Made by a program: the position numbers and the translations under genes. Source: an uncultured Bacilli bacterium (lineage in GTDB: Bacteria; Bacillota_I; Bacilli_A; RF39; UBA660). Taken from it: a DNA stretch of 8,016 bases. The stretch is taken from positions 1-8,016 of the forward strand of contig CAJTLA010000058.1 in the NCBI GenBank assembly GCA_910576985.1, in the 5' to 3' direction. Shown piece by piece: positions 1 through 5,397 of the stretch. The notes below the pieces were generated by a model that did no database searches, was not told the DNA's origin, and saw nothing but the letters and a program-made list of their open reading frames with translations. Position 1 is the stretch's first letter, and each line of letters opens with the position of its first letter.

Positions 1-60
1 ATTAGAGTAAAGGCTTTATTCCTTATGCCCCCCCCCTAGGTTACTATTTGTTAATACCAT
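1..60 (-). CDS. 5' end of a prepilin-like (type IV pilin/pseudopilin) gene, frame broken in a poly-G tract; truncated by window edge
   Basis: Seen: AGGAGG (70-75 on the minus strand) sits 9 nt before ATG at 60-58. The reading frame as given is MVLTNSNLGGGHKE then TAA, because nine G residues (complement of C28-36) follow codon CTA. With eight G (or eleven) the frame continues as MVLTNSNLGGGIRNKAFTL and stays open to the window edge. Known: type IV prepilins carry a short basic leader ending in G or A, cleaved before F-T-L-[IV]-E, followed by a hydrophobic helix; NKA^FTL plus a next codon beginning AT fits this exactly. With nine G the pilin frame has TAG directly upstream of the tract and no start codon of its own, so only slippage, a +1 frameshift or a base-call error can rescue it. 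Inferred: a secreted or pilus-assembled surface protein in an OFF phase. The hydrophobic helix and body lie outside the window. Confidence 0.65.
28..36. repeat. Homopolymeric C9/G9 tract inside the start of the prepilin-like gene
   Basis: Nine consecutive C on the plus strand (G on the coding strand) lie just after the eighth codon of the gene starting at 60. Such a run is very unusual in DNA this AT-rich. Mononucleotide tracts near the 5' end of surface-protein genes are the classic substrate of slipped-strand phase variation. Eight or eleven G place the start codon in frame with the prepilin motif; nine or ten give early stops. Confidence 0.8.
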
Positions 61-80
61 ATTTTCCTTCCTCCTAAAAA

Positions 81-96
81 ATTTCAAAATTGAAAT
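81..96. promoter_or_regulatory. 16-bp dyad in the leader of the prepilin-like gene
   Basis: ATTTCAAAATTGAAAT is an inverted repeat with 7-bp arms and a 2-nt centre. It lies between the possible -10 box (112-117) and the Shine-Dalgarno site (70-75). The loop is too short for a good RNA hairpin, so a dimeric repressor site is the simpler reading. It is very AT-rich and could be chance. Confidence 0.3.
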
Positions 97-111
97 CTAT
101 TCTACAAATAC

Positions 112-140
112 AGTATAACTTTTTTATATCATATTTTGTC
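112..140 (-). promoter_or_regulatory. Possible promoter of the prepilin-like gene
   Basis: TATACT at 117-112 is a good -10 element, about 50 nt upstream of the start codon at 60. The matching -35 position (135-140, GACAAA at 17-nt spacing) is poor, so the promoter is either weak, activator dependent, or not here. Confidence 0.3.
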
Positions 141-177
141 GTTTTGTAACTATTTAGTTTCTATAAATTTTTTCACA

Positions 178-199
178 AAAAAAAAGACATTTTTCAGTC
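178..199 (-). terminator. Weak terminator after the repeat-tail membrane protein
   Basis: The minus strand reads AGAC-TGAAAAAT-GTCT followed by nine T. The stem is only four base pairs and begins within the stop codon of the 199-876 gene. The T tract is good but the stem is short, so termination may be partial. Confidence 0.35.
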
Positions 200-876
200 T
201 AAAACTTCCAAATATCTTCCTCTATATCATTATCAGATGCCTTTACCTCTTCCTTAATAGAATCAATCTCAGGTAACTCTAAATCAATAGATCCTTTCTG
301 AAACTCTGTCACATCTCCAAATGGTGCATTTAAATCTTCCTCAATCGGTGTAATTTTCTTTGAAGGCTTTCTCACAGGAATCTCTTTTTCCAATGGAACA
401 TCCAATTCCTCTTTTTTAGGAACCCTTCTTTCTGGAACTTTCTTTTGTGGTACTGAAGCAACTTCCATATCTCCAAAAGGAACATTCAAATCTTCCTCAA
501 ACGGAGCCACTTTCTTTTCATCTACAAGAGGAACATTTAAATCATCCGAAATAGGTTTCCTAGAAACTTTCTCTAATGGAACATTCAGATCTTCCTCTTT
601 TGGTTTCTTCTCTATAACCTTCTCTTCAAAAGGATTATCAAACACAATTCCCTCTGGCTCCTTCTTTTCTACCTCTTCCTTCAAAACAACTTCTTCTGGT
701 TTACTTTCAATTTTTTCTTCTACTTTTTCAGCACTTTTTTCCTCTAATTTCTTATTTCTTTTTGCCAATGCCTTTTTTCCAAAACCAGTCTTCTCAGCAA
801 AATAACCAATCACTGTCATTAATACAGCAACAAAACCCGCAATAATCCATATATAATGATCTACTAAAAAATCCAT
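199..876 (-). CDS. Single-pass membrane protein with a charged, repeat-bearing cytoplasmic tail (unknown function)
   Basis: 225 residues that I do not recognise as a known family. Residues 8-26 form one hydrophobic helix. The few residues before it are acidic and the segment after it (about 29-43) is rich in Lys/Arg, so the positive-inside rule puts the N-terminus outside and the long tail in the cytoplasm, the topology of ZipA or EzrA. Residues 44-90 are Glu/Lys rich. Residues 94-188 carry five copies of a short motif, [E/D][E/D]L[N/D][V/A]P[L/F], at about 94, 110, 127, 156 and 179, set in Pro/Lys/Glu-rich spacers with no sign of a folded domain. GGGAGG lies close before the ATG. A strong promoter overlaps the end of trmL, so the gene can be transcribed alone. 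The repeated motif looks like a multivalent docking peptide (inference). Confidence 0.8.
   Translation of the reverse strand: MDFLVDHYIWIIAGFVAVLMTVIGYFAEKTGFGKKALAKRNKKLEEKSAEKVEEKIESKPEEVVLKEEVEKKEPEGIVFDNPFEEKVIEKKPKEEDLNVPLEKVSRKPISDDLNVPLVDEKKVAPFEEDLNVPFGDMEVASVPQKKVPERRVPKKEELDVPLEKEIPVRKPSKKITPIEEDLNAPFGDVTEFQKGSIDLELPEIDSIKEEVKASDNDIEEDIWKF
313..597 (-). repeat. Five degenerate repeats encoding an EEDLNVP[L/F] motif
   Basis: Within the 199-876 gene the motif copies read EEDLNVPLEK, SDDLNVPLVD, EEDLNVPFGD, EELDVPLEKE and EEDLNAPFGD, spaced 16, 17, 29 and 23 residues apart. The protein motif is kept better than the linker lengths or the DNA, which suggests selection on the motif and not recent duplication. 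Confidence 0.75.
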
Positions 877-904
877 ATTTTTCCTCCCTTATATTCTTAC
901 CAAC

Positions 905-933
905 ATCATAACATTTAAAAAGCATTTTTTCAA
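905..933 (-). promoter_or_regulatory. Sigma-A promoter of the repeat-tail membrane protein
   Basis: On the minus strand TTGAAA (933-928), 17-nt spacer, TATGAT (910-905). It gives a leader of about 22 nt with GGGAGG before the ATG at 876. The -35 box overlaps the trmL stop codon. Confidence 0.6.
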
Positions 934-1442
934 GATTTTTTCATCAAATAATCAGCACCCTTAAACGGATCCGAAAACAACAAATCAGGATAATCCAATT
1001 GCCTTAAAACCTCATAAACCATAATCGCAACACAATTAGACAAATTGAGTGCTCGAATATTTTCATTAATCGGAATTCTCATACAATGATCCAATTGAGA
1101 CTGTAATATTTCTTTTGGTAACCCTGTACTCTCTTTCCCAAAAATCAAATAAATTGGTTCTTTAGAACTCCTATAATCAAATGAAGTATGAGACTTCGTC
1201 CCATAACGAGTCAAAAAATAATACGTCCCTTGATTCTTAGAAACAAAATCGTCATAATTCTCATAAACCGTATAATCACAATATTCAATGTAATTAGCAC
1301 CAGAACGCTTTAAATATCTCTCCTCTAACGAAAAACCAAGTGGCTTAATTAAGTGCAACTTGGTACCTGTTCCAGCACATGTCCTCATAATATTACCAGT
1401 ATTCCCAGGAATCTCTGGTTCAAACAATACAACATTAAGCAT
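930..1442 (-). CDS. trmL: tRNA (cytidine(34)-2'-O)-methyltransferase, SPOUT family
   Basis: 170 residues, about the usual TrmL length. The enzyme transfers a methyl group from S-adenosylmethionine to the 2'-OH of the wobble nucleotide of tRNA-Leu isoacceptors, in the cytoplasm, as a dimer. Diagnostic segments are FEPEIPGNTGNIMRTCAG (7-24), the LTRYGTKSH segment (77-85), IFGKESTGLP (100-109) and the knot-forming RIPINENIRALNLSNCVAI (122-140), whose Asn/Ser residues belong to the SAM-binding trefoil knot. The ATG overlaps the last codons of the upstream thioredoxin-like gene (GGAGATGCTTAA), so the two are probably translationally coupled; GGAG nine bases upstream serves as ribosome site. The start fits the family, which begins with a short M-x-N-[IV]-V-L-F strand. 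The stop is TGA. Confidence 0.95.
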   Translation of the reverse strand: MLNVVLFEPEIPGNTGNIMRTCAGTGTKLHLIKPLGFSLEERYLKRSGANYIEYCDYTVYENYDDFVSKNQGTYYFLTRYGTKSHTSFDYRSSKEPIYLIFGKESTGLPKEILQSQLDHCMRIPINENIRALNLSNCVAIMVYEVLRQLDYPDLLFSDPFKGADYLMKKS

Positions 1443-1944
1443 CTCCTACCACTCCATTTTTCTTTAAAAAACGCTCTGCATCTTTAATATCAGGTGTTTG
1501 ATTTAATTTATAAAGAATATCTACTACCTTTTTATCATGTACAATCAACAAATTTGGATAAGGTAAATAAACCTTTTGAAGTGATCCATTAAAATACTTT
1601 TTTTGAAATTGATCCATAAAATCCTTAGATACACTACTACAATTCAAATAAATAAAATGCGAAGCAATCTCTTCCTTAATAATATAATTTTTTAACTTTT
1701 TTTCAAACTTCTTTGTTGCATCCTCTGCATCAGATGAAATATAAATGACTACTTCTGGATTTTCTAAAATATAATTTTCAAGTTCCGTCTCCTTGATCTC
1801 TCCTAAAAAATTAGTCATAACAGAGCTCTCTAAATAATACTCTTTTGAAGCCTGATACCAATTCGCGATATATAACACAACTAAAACTGTAACAACAGAC
1901 AACAAACCTAAGAATAAATAATTTTTTAACGGTACAGCTCTCAT
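1435..1944 (-). CDS. Membrane-anchored thioredoxin-fold protein lacking the CxxC
   Basis: 169 residues. A signal anchor at 8-27 is followed by an extracytoplasmic domain. From about 49 the pattern is thioredoxin-like: a helix (TELENYILENP), a strand (EVVIYIS), then a helix, a second strand (FIYLNCSS) and a cis-Pro loop with two strands (YPNLLIVHDKKVVDIL, Pro130). Where thioredoxins have WCxxC this protein has SSDAED (70-75), so no redox-active pair exists; its only cysteine is Cys102. It may bind peptides or redox partners without being an oxidoreductase (inference). The ATG has a strong GAGGTGA site and its own promoter. It overlaps trmL by 8 bases and lies downstream of the AAA+ ATPase and the CxxC lipoprotein, which suggests a shared envelope role with that lipoprotein. 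Family assignment rests on fold pattern only. Confidence 0.75.
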   Translation of the reverse strand: MRAVPLKNYLFLGLLSVVTVLVVLYIANWYQASKEYYLESSVMTNFLGEIKETELENYILENPEVVIYISSDAEDATKKFEKKLKNYIIKEEIASHFIYLNCSSVSKDFMDQFQKKYFNGSLQKVYLPYPNLLIVHDKKVVDILYKLNQTPDIKDAERFLKKNGVVGDA

Positions 1945-1968
1945 AAAATCACCTCGCAGTCTACAAAC

Positions 1969-1997
1969 ATTGTAACATACTTCTTTTTATAGTTCAA
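1969..1997 (-). promoter_or_regulatory. Sigma-A promoter of the degenerate thioredoxin-trmL pair
   Basis: On the minus strand TTGAAC (1997-1992), 17-nt spacer, TACAAT (1974-1969) preceded by TGT, an extended -10. The start of transcription would fall near 1962, giving a short leader with GAGGTGA. No terminator is visible after the upstream AAA+ gene, so read-through can add to it. Confidence 0.65.
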
Positions 1998-2003
1998 TTC
2001 CAA

Positions 2004-2981
2004 CTAATAATTCTCTTCTATTTTTTCGATCTGATCAATCGTAACTTCTGGAAGAACAACATTTTCTTCCTCACAAAGATTTTTAAAATCTTCACGGAAT
2101 TTATTTAATTCCTTAATAATACTATCTGGATAAATACGTTTGCTTGTTCTAATCGCTTCATACACATCAAGCACATCAACAGTCGCCTTATTTTGAAACA
2201 ACGCTTGTGAAAAAGCTTGTGTTAAAACAGAAAAAGCAACATCTGGATACTGTGCAGCCAAACCATAAATACGTTTAAACTCAGAAGTAGCACTCACAAT
2301 AGAAGTAATCAAAAGACGAGTTACATACTCATTATACTTAAATTTAATGCCTGTTTGTCTTTCAATTTTGGGCAATGATCCAACTAAAATGTTCACAGTC
2401 GTTTCTTCATCTGGCTCACCTACAACAATCTTATCAAACCGCCTTAAAAAAGCACGGTCTTTTACAATATAAGTATCATATTCTATCGTAGTAGTTGCAC
2501 CAATCGCTTTTACATCTCCACGGTCAAGTGCTGGCTTTAAAATATTCGCCAAATCCATGGGTCCATCATGACTCCCACCAATTAACGTATGCACTTCATC
2601 AATAAATAAAATAGTTTTAGAAACATTTTTCAATTCTTGAACCAACAAACTAATTATCATTTCTTCTTTTCCATTAATAACCATTTTACCAAGTAAAGAA
2701 GTAGAATTAATTTTAACAATGTGATATCCCTTTAAAGCATCTGGAACCTGATTACGCTGAATTAAATAAGCAAGACCTTCTACAATCGCTGTTTTTCCAA
2801 TACCAGGTTTTCCAACCAATAATCCAGATTTTTCTGGAGTTAAAAGTACAATCATTAATTTCTTAATTTCCTCTTCCCTTGCGATAGCTGGATTCGTAAT
2901 ATAATTTTTAACAGTTAAATCTTCCCCATAAGTTTTTAAAACACTAAATTCATCCACATTTAAAATTTCCATATTTTCCAT
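2004..2981 (-). CDS. Stand-alone AAA+ ATPase resembling the D1 module of ClpA/ClpB/ClpC
   Basis: 325 residues forming a single AAA+ module. Walker A GKPGIGKT (57-64), Walker B ILFIDE (124-129), sensor-1 GATTT (161-165) and arginine-finger region DRAFLRRF (175-182) are all intact, and the core from about 30 to 275 aligns by eye with the D1 domain of ClpB (for example NILKPALDRGD). The Clp N-domain, the ClpB middle domain, the second AAA+ ring and any ClpP loop are missing. Where D1 has the pore loop KYRG the protein has VING (101-104), so the substrate-gripping Tyr is replaced by Ile. ATP hydrolysis looks possible, but threading by the usual mechanism is doubtful. The C-terminal tail (285-325) is acidic and helical. 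AAGGGG lies 7 nt before this ATG. It starts 12 bases after the thioredoxin lipoprotein, so the two are probably one operon. Not a complete ClpB; true partner unknown. Confidence 0.88.
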   Translation of the reverse strand: MENMEILNVDEFSVLKTYGEDLTVKNYITNPAIAREEEIKKLMIVLLTPEKSGLLVGKPGIGKTAIVEGLAYLIQRNQVPDALKGYHIVKINSTSLLGKMVINGKEEMIISLLVQELKNVSKTILFIDEVHTLIGGSHDGPMDLANILKPALDRGDVKAIGATTTIEYDTYIVKDRAFLRRFDKIVVGEPDEETTVNILVGSLPKIERQTGIKFKYNEYVTRLLITSIVSATSEFKRIYGLAAQYPDVAFSVLTQAFSQALFQNKATVDVLDVYEAIRTSKRIYPDSIIKELNKFREDFKNLCEEENVVLPEVTIDQIEKIEENY

Positions 2982-2993
2982 TTGTGTTCCCCT

Positions 2994-3404
2994 TTATTTT
3001 ATATATCCTTTTTTCTTTAATTTTTCTACTACTTTATCCATTGATTTATTTCCATCAATTCGATCATACATAGAAGTTTCTTCTCCATTTTCAATAAACA
3101 CAGTAGTTGGTGTCCCTGTAAAATTAACTTTCGATTTAAATTTGTTTTCTTCTTCAGAAGACAACTTAGAAATATCAATATATGTAATACGAATCTGATA
3201 CTTTTTAATCACTTCATTCAATGTTTCCTTAAATAAATCACAATGTTGACACTCCGTTGATCCAATAAAAAGTACAAAACTCTGCTTTTGATCAAACATA
3301 TCCATTAACTTTGTATAATCTACTTCCTCATATGTTTTTAACTTATTAAAACATCCCGTTAAAAACAAAACAGTAGCAAATAAAATCCATATCCATTTCT
3401 TCAT
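2994..3404 (-). CDS. Thioredoxin-fold lipoprotein with a CQHC active site
   Basis: 136 residues. MKKW, a hydrophobic stretch and lipobox LTGC (15-18) mark a lipoprotein signal peptide, with Cys18 to be lipidated and the protein tethered outside the cytoplasmic membrane. The domain has strand FVLFIGS, active-site CQHC (52-55), a second strand (RITYIDIS) and the cis-Pro loop GTPTTVFIENG (Pro99). This is a complete thiol-disulfide oxidoreductase core, reducing, oxidising or isomerising extracytoplasmic disulfides (family knowledge); direction and substrates are unknown. An in-frame ATG at 3431 is rejected because a perfect TATAAT covers it; the chosen start has a GAAGTGAG ribosome site and gives a proper signal peptide. 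It heads the operon with the AAA+ ATPase. Confidence 0.88.
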   Translation of the reverse strand: MKKWIWILFATVLFLTGCFNKLKTYEEVDYTKLMDMFDQKQSFVLFIGSTECQHCDLFKETLNEVIKKYQIRITYIDISKLSSEEENKFKSKVNFTGTPTTVFIENGEETSMYDRIDGNKSMDKVVEKLKKKGYIK

Positions 3405-3655
3405 GTTCTCACTTCTTTCTATACTGTTCATTATAACCTAAAAACGAGCAAAAAAAAAGAGTTTTATATAAGAATTAAACTATAATTTAAAAAAATTTAA
3501 ACATAATTCAATTCCCATCATATTGTATCAAAATGATATTAGCAAATAACTTTAACAAAATGCGAAAATAATGATAATAGAAATTTTCAACCAACATACT
3601 TTCTATCTAAAATAATTTCACACTTTCATAAATTCAAACACAATCAAAAAAAGAA
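3405..3655. other. 251-bp intergenic stretch
   Basis: It is very AT-rich and holds the operon promoter near 3430, a nine-A run (3450-3458), and a small dyad TATCA-AAA-TGATA (3526-3538). The LysM gene terminator occupies its right end. A 29-codon minus frame at 3508-3597 has no good ribosome site. No convincing RNA gene is seen. Confidence 0.5.
3430..3435 (-). promoter_or_regulatory. -10 box of the thioredoxin lipoprotein-AAA+ operon
   Basis: Perfect TATAAT on the minus strand, about 25 nt upstream of the start at 3404. The -35 position falls in a run of T (complement of A3450-3458), giving a poor match. Transcription would start near 3423. Confidence 0.5.
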
Positions 3656-3669
3656 TTAAATAAAATTCT
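3646..3669 (-). terminator. Terminator at the end of the LysM gene
   Basis: The minus strand reads AGAATT-TTATTT-AATTCT followed by a T run. The stem is six base pairs, extendable through a G-U pair, nearly all A-U, and includes the stop codon region. It is weak by stem strength but correctly placed. Confidence 0.45.
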
Positions 3670-4117
3670 CTTTCTTAGACACTAATAATTGTTCAGGTAA
3701 TAAATAAATATTTTCATTTTCCATTTGAAGCTTCTCAGGTGACGATTTAAAATATCGAACCGCATCCATCAAAGTATCTCCATCTTTTGTAACATAAATC
3801 GTAACACCTTTTCTAGGAATCATTAACTCTTGATTTGGATAAATATAGTCTGACTCCTCAATTCCATTAATCAAAGCCAAATTACTCGCACTAACATCAT
3901 ATCGTTTCCCAATTTCATATAAATTCTCTCCTGATTTTACACGATACGTTTGAAACATACTTGCTTGATGATTAGGAACTACAATATTTTCTCCTGCTCT
4001 TACTTCCGTTTCCTCTGTCAATCCATTTAACTCACATAATACTTGTATTTCCATATCTAATTTATCCGCTATACTTCGCAATTCCTCTCCAGGCAGCACT
4101 TTATACACTTTATACAT
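3656..4117 (-). CDS. Triple LysM-domain protein without a signal peptide
   Basis: 153 residues made almost only of LysM modules: LysM1 at 3-48 (YKVLPGEELRSIADKL ... GENIVVP), LysM2 at 58-101 (YRVKSGENLYEIGKRY ... NQELMIP), and a more divergent third at about 107-146 (YVTKDGDTLMDAVRYF ... PEQLLV). LysM binds N-acetylglucosamine-containing glycans such as peptidoglycan. No signal peptide, membrane helix, catalytic domain or sortase signal is visible, which is odd for a wall binder; spore-coat LysM proteins and cytoplasmic ones share that layout. The start is supported by GAGGTG six bases upstream. The start codon and ribosome site are enclosed by a perfect 11-bp inverted repeat (4113-4144). The gene follows the UPF0316 gene by 42 bases with no good promoter seen in the gap, so co-transcription is likely. 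Confidence 0.9.
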   Translation of the reverse strand: MYKVYKVLPGEELRSIADKLDMEIQVLCELNGLTEETEVRAGENIVVPNHQASMFQTYRVKSGENLYEIGKRYDVSASNLALINGIEESDYIYPNQELMIPRKGVTIYVTKDGDTLMDAVRYFKSSPEKLQMENENIYLLPEQLLVSKKENFI

Positions 4118-4144
4118 ACATTACACCTCACTATAATGTATGTA
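4113..4144 (-). promoter_or_regulatory. Perfect 11-bp inverted repeat enclosing the ribosome binding site of the LysM gene
   Basis: On the minus strand TACATACATTA, a 10-nt loop TAGTGAGGTG, then TAATGTATGTA. The Shine-Dalgarno GAGGTG is in the loop and the ATG (4117-4115) is in the 3' arm. As RNA this hides the start codon in a stem; as DNA it is a good operator dyad. One mismatch beyond the arms, three further pairs can form. Confidence 0.65.
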
Positions 4145-4159
4145 AAAAAAGAAAAATGG

Positions 4160-4669
4160 TTATTTCTTCTTAAAATATCCATTCTCCACATATTTCGTTT
4201 CATTGACCACAATAAACGCTTTTTCATCTAATGATTTTACAAGATATTGCAAATGATCAAATCGTTTTTTATCAATTTCAATAAATAACATAAGTTTGCT
4301 TTCCTTTTGTCCTTTTACATCTAAAACAGATACTGCATATCCTTCTTTCCTAAGAGTTTCCACCATGTCTTTATTTTTACTACTTGTAACAACTTGTACA
4401 CCAAAATTTCCTGGAATTAACTTTTGCGAAATTAATCCACCAATATAAGTTCCAGTCGCAAAACCACCCGCATAGGAAATCGCAATAATTAAACCTGCCT
4501 CATCAGTATTCATCGCCTCTTGTACTACCAAGAACCAAATTAATACTTCAACAAAACCAAAAAAACTAGCATACCCCTTTTTACCCTTCACTGTTAAAAC
4601 AGTTCGAACAGTTCCAAGAGACACATCTAAAATTCTTGCAAAAAAAATCTTTAAACATAACCAAAACAT
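4160..4669 (-). CDS. UPF0316-type membrane protein (DUF5698 + DUF2179)
   Basis: 169 residues, the normal length for UPF0316 proteins. Three hydrophobic segments lie at about 2-19, 33-50 and 57-80. The N-terminal part has the family signature RxxDVSLGTxR (12-22) and ExxIW (41-45). The C-terminal part (88-157) is a soluble DUF2179 domain with the alternating strand-helix pattern VQVVTSS / MVETLRKEGYAVSVLDVKG / LMLFIEIDKKRFDHLQYLVKSLD, thought to fold like PII/ACT regulatory domains. Function is not established; a sensory or ligand-binding role is inferred. AGAAGG precedes the ATG, and an extended -10 promoter lies just upstream. The LysM gene follows. Confidence 0.88.
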   Translation of the reverse strand: MFWLCLKIFFARILDVSLGTVRTVLTVKGKKGYASFFGFVEVLIWFLVVQEAMNTDEAGLIIAISYAGGFATGTYIGGLISQKLIPGNFGVQVVTSSKNKDMVETLRKEGYAVSVLDVKGQKESKLMLFIEIDKKRFDHLQYLVKSLDEKAFIVVNETKYVENGYFKKK

Positions 4670-4693
4670 ATTTTAACCTTCTTTCTTAGGTAA

Positions 4694-4723
4694 AGTATAT
4701 CATATTTATAGTATTCATGAAAA
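4694..4723 (-). promoter_or_regulatory. Promoter of the UPF0316 gene
   Basis: On the minus strand TTTTCA (4723-4718), 18-nt spacer, TATACT (4699-4694), preceded by TGA, which makes an extended -10. Confidence 0.5.
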
Positions 4724-4739
4724 GATATATTTTTATACA

Positions 4740-4755
4740 AAAAAGAATTTTATTC
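4740..4755 (-). terminator. Very weak terminator candidate after the DUF308 gene
   Basis: The minus strand has GAAT-AAA-ATTC followed by six T, overlapping the stop codon. A 4-bp stem is marginal. Confidence 0.25.
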
Positions 4756-5319
4756 AATAATTTTTCCAACACCTTTTTTGATATCCTTTAAGTTCTTTTT
4801 AATAAGAATTACTTCCGCCAAATCTAAAACAGCATAAATCAAAATAAACATTCCAATAACCTGTGTAATTACCATAGCACCTTCAAATGGATCAAATAAC
4901 AATAACAATCCCCACAAAAATGTAATTGCCGCAATCATCATTGTCGAAACCCACGCCTTATTATTATATGTTTTTAATTGTAAAGAATACTGAATTTTAG
5001 TAATACTACTAATCACAATCCAAATTCCCAAAATAAACGGAATAATTTTAGCCAAAGCCGTTGGATTTAAGATTAAAATAAAACCAAAAATAACACTCAT
5101 CACACCAAAAATAAGATCTCCACTAAACATTCCATATTCCTTATTGCTAAAATACTTAATCAAAAAAGTAACTCCTATCACAATGATAATTCCTCCAATA
5201 ACATAAGAAATCGTAGCTAATGTTACCTCTGGTTTTAAAATCAAAAACAATCCTACAACGATAAAAAAAACAGAAGAAATAAGAGACATACGAAACATTT
5301 TTTTAAAGTTTTCCACCAT
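4750..5319 (-). CDS. HdeD/DUF308-family membrane protein
   Basis: 189 residues with six hydrophobic helices at about 11-29, 34-54, 68-84, 91-109, 124-142 and 150-168. The sequence is an internal threefold repeat of a helix pair; each repeat contains a G-[LF]-[IL]-L-x-[PD]-like turn (GLFLILKP 23-30, GFILILNP 79-86, GLLLLFDP 137-144), the hallmark of DUF308. In enteric bacteria HdeD contributes to acid resistance, but that role has not been shown for Firmicutes members, so function stays open. Start: the frame extends to ATGs at 5325 and 5337, but 5337 coincides with the expected transcription start, and AAAGGA lies nine bases before the ATG at 5319, which I chose. Single-gene transcription unit by promoter and upstream terminator. 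Confidence 0.85.
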   Translation of the reverse strand: MVENFKKMFRMSLISSVFFIVVGLFLILKPEVTLATISYVIGGIIIVIGVTFLIKYFSNKEYGMFSGDLIFGVMSVIFGFILILNPTALAKIIPFILGIWIVISSITKIQYSLQLKTYNNKAWVSTMMIAAITFLWGLLLLFDPFEGAMVITQVIGMFILIYAVLDLAEVILIKKNLKDIKKGVGKIIE

Positions 5320-5341
5320 ATCCATCTTTCCTTTCATGGCT

Positions 5342-5370
5342 ATTGTATCTCAAAAAAAATATTTTTGCAA
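5342..5370 (-). promoter_or_regulatory. Sigma-A promoter of the DUF308 gene
   Basis: On the minus strand TTGCAA (5370-5365), 17-nt spacer with an eight-T run, TACAAT (5347-5342). Transcription would begin near 5335, which excludes the longer start at 5337. Confidence 0.6.
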
Positions 5371-5372
5371 CT

Positions 5373-5397
5373 AAAAAAATTCCTATGATTATAAGAA
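5373..5397 (-). terminator. Rho-independent terminator of the 5389-5823 gene
   Basis: The minus strand reads TTCTTAT-AATC-ATAGGAA followed by seven T. The 7-bp stem has one G-U pair and includes the TAA stop. It separates this gene from the DUF308 promoter. Confidence 0.6.

Noticed and set aside
930..932. Possible TGA-as-tryptophan code, as in Mycoplasma
   Set aside because: TGA ends trmL at the expected family length, and Trp codons checked in several genes are TGG.
921..933. AAAAAGCATTTTT-type palindrome after trmL as a terminator
   Set aside because: The stem is only A-U pairs with no following T run, and the same bases form a good promoter for the next gene.
3405..3431. Upstream ATG for the thioredoxin lipoprotein
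   Set aside because: The ATG overlaps the perfect TATAAT at 3435-3430 and would put nine polar residues ahead of a normal lipoprotein signal peptide.
3560..3590. Fur-like box around TGATAAT
   Set aside because: Only one half-site matches; the other arm does not, and such AT-rich matches are common by chance.
3508..3597. A 29-codon minus-strand frame (MLVENFYYHYFRILLKLF...)
   Set aside because: It has a hydrophobic peptide and a possible TTGAAT-N17-TATTTT promoter upstream, but no real Shine-Dalgarno site, and frames this short are expected by chance.
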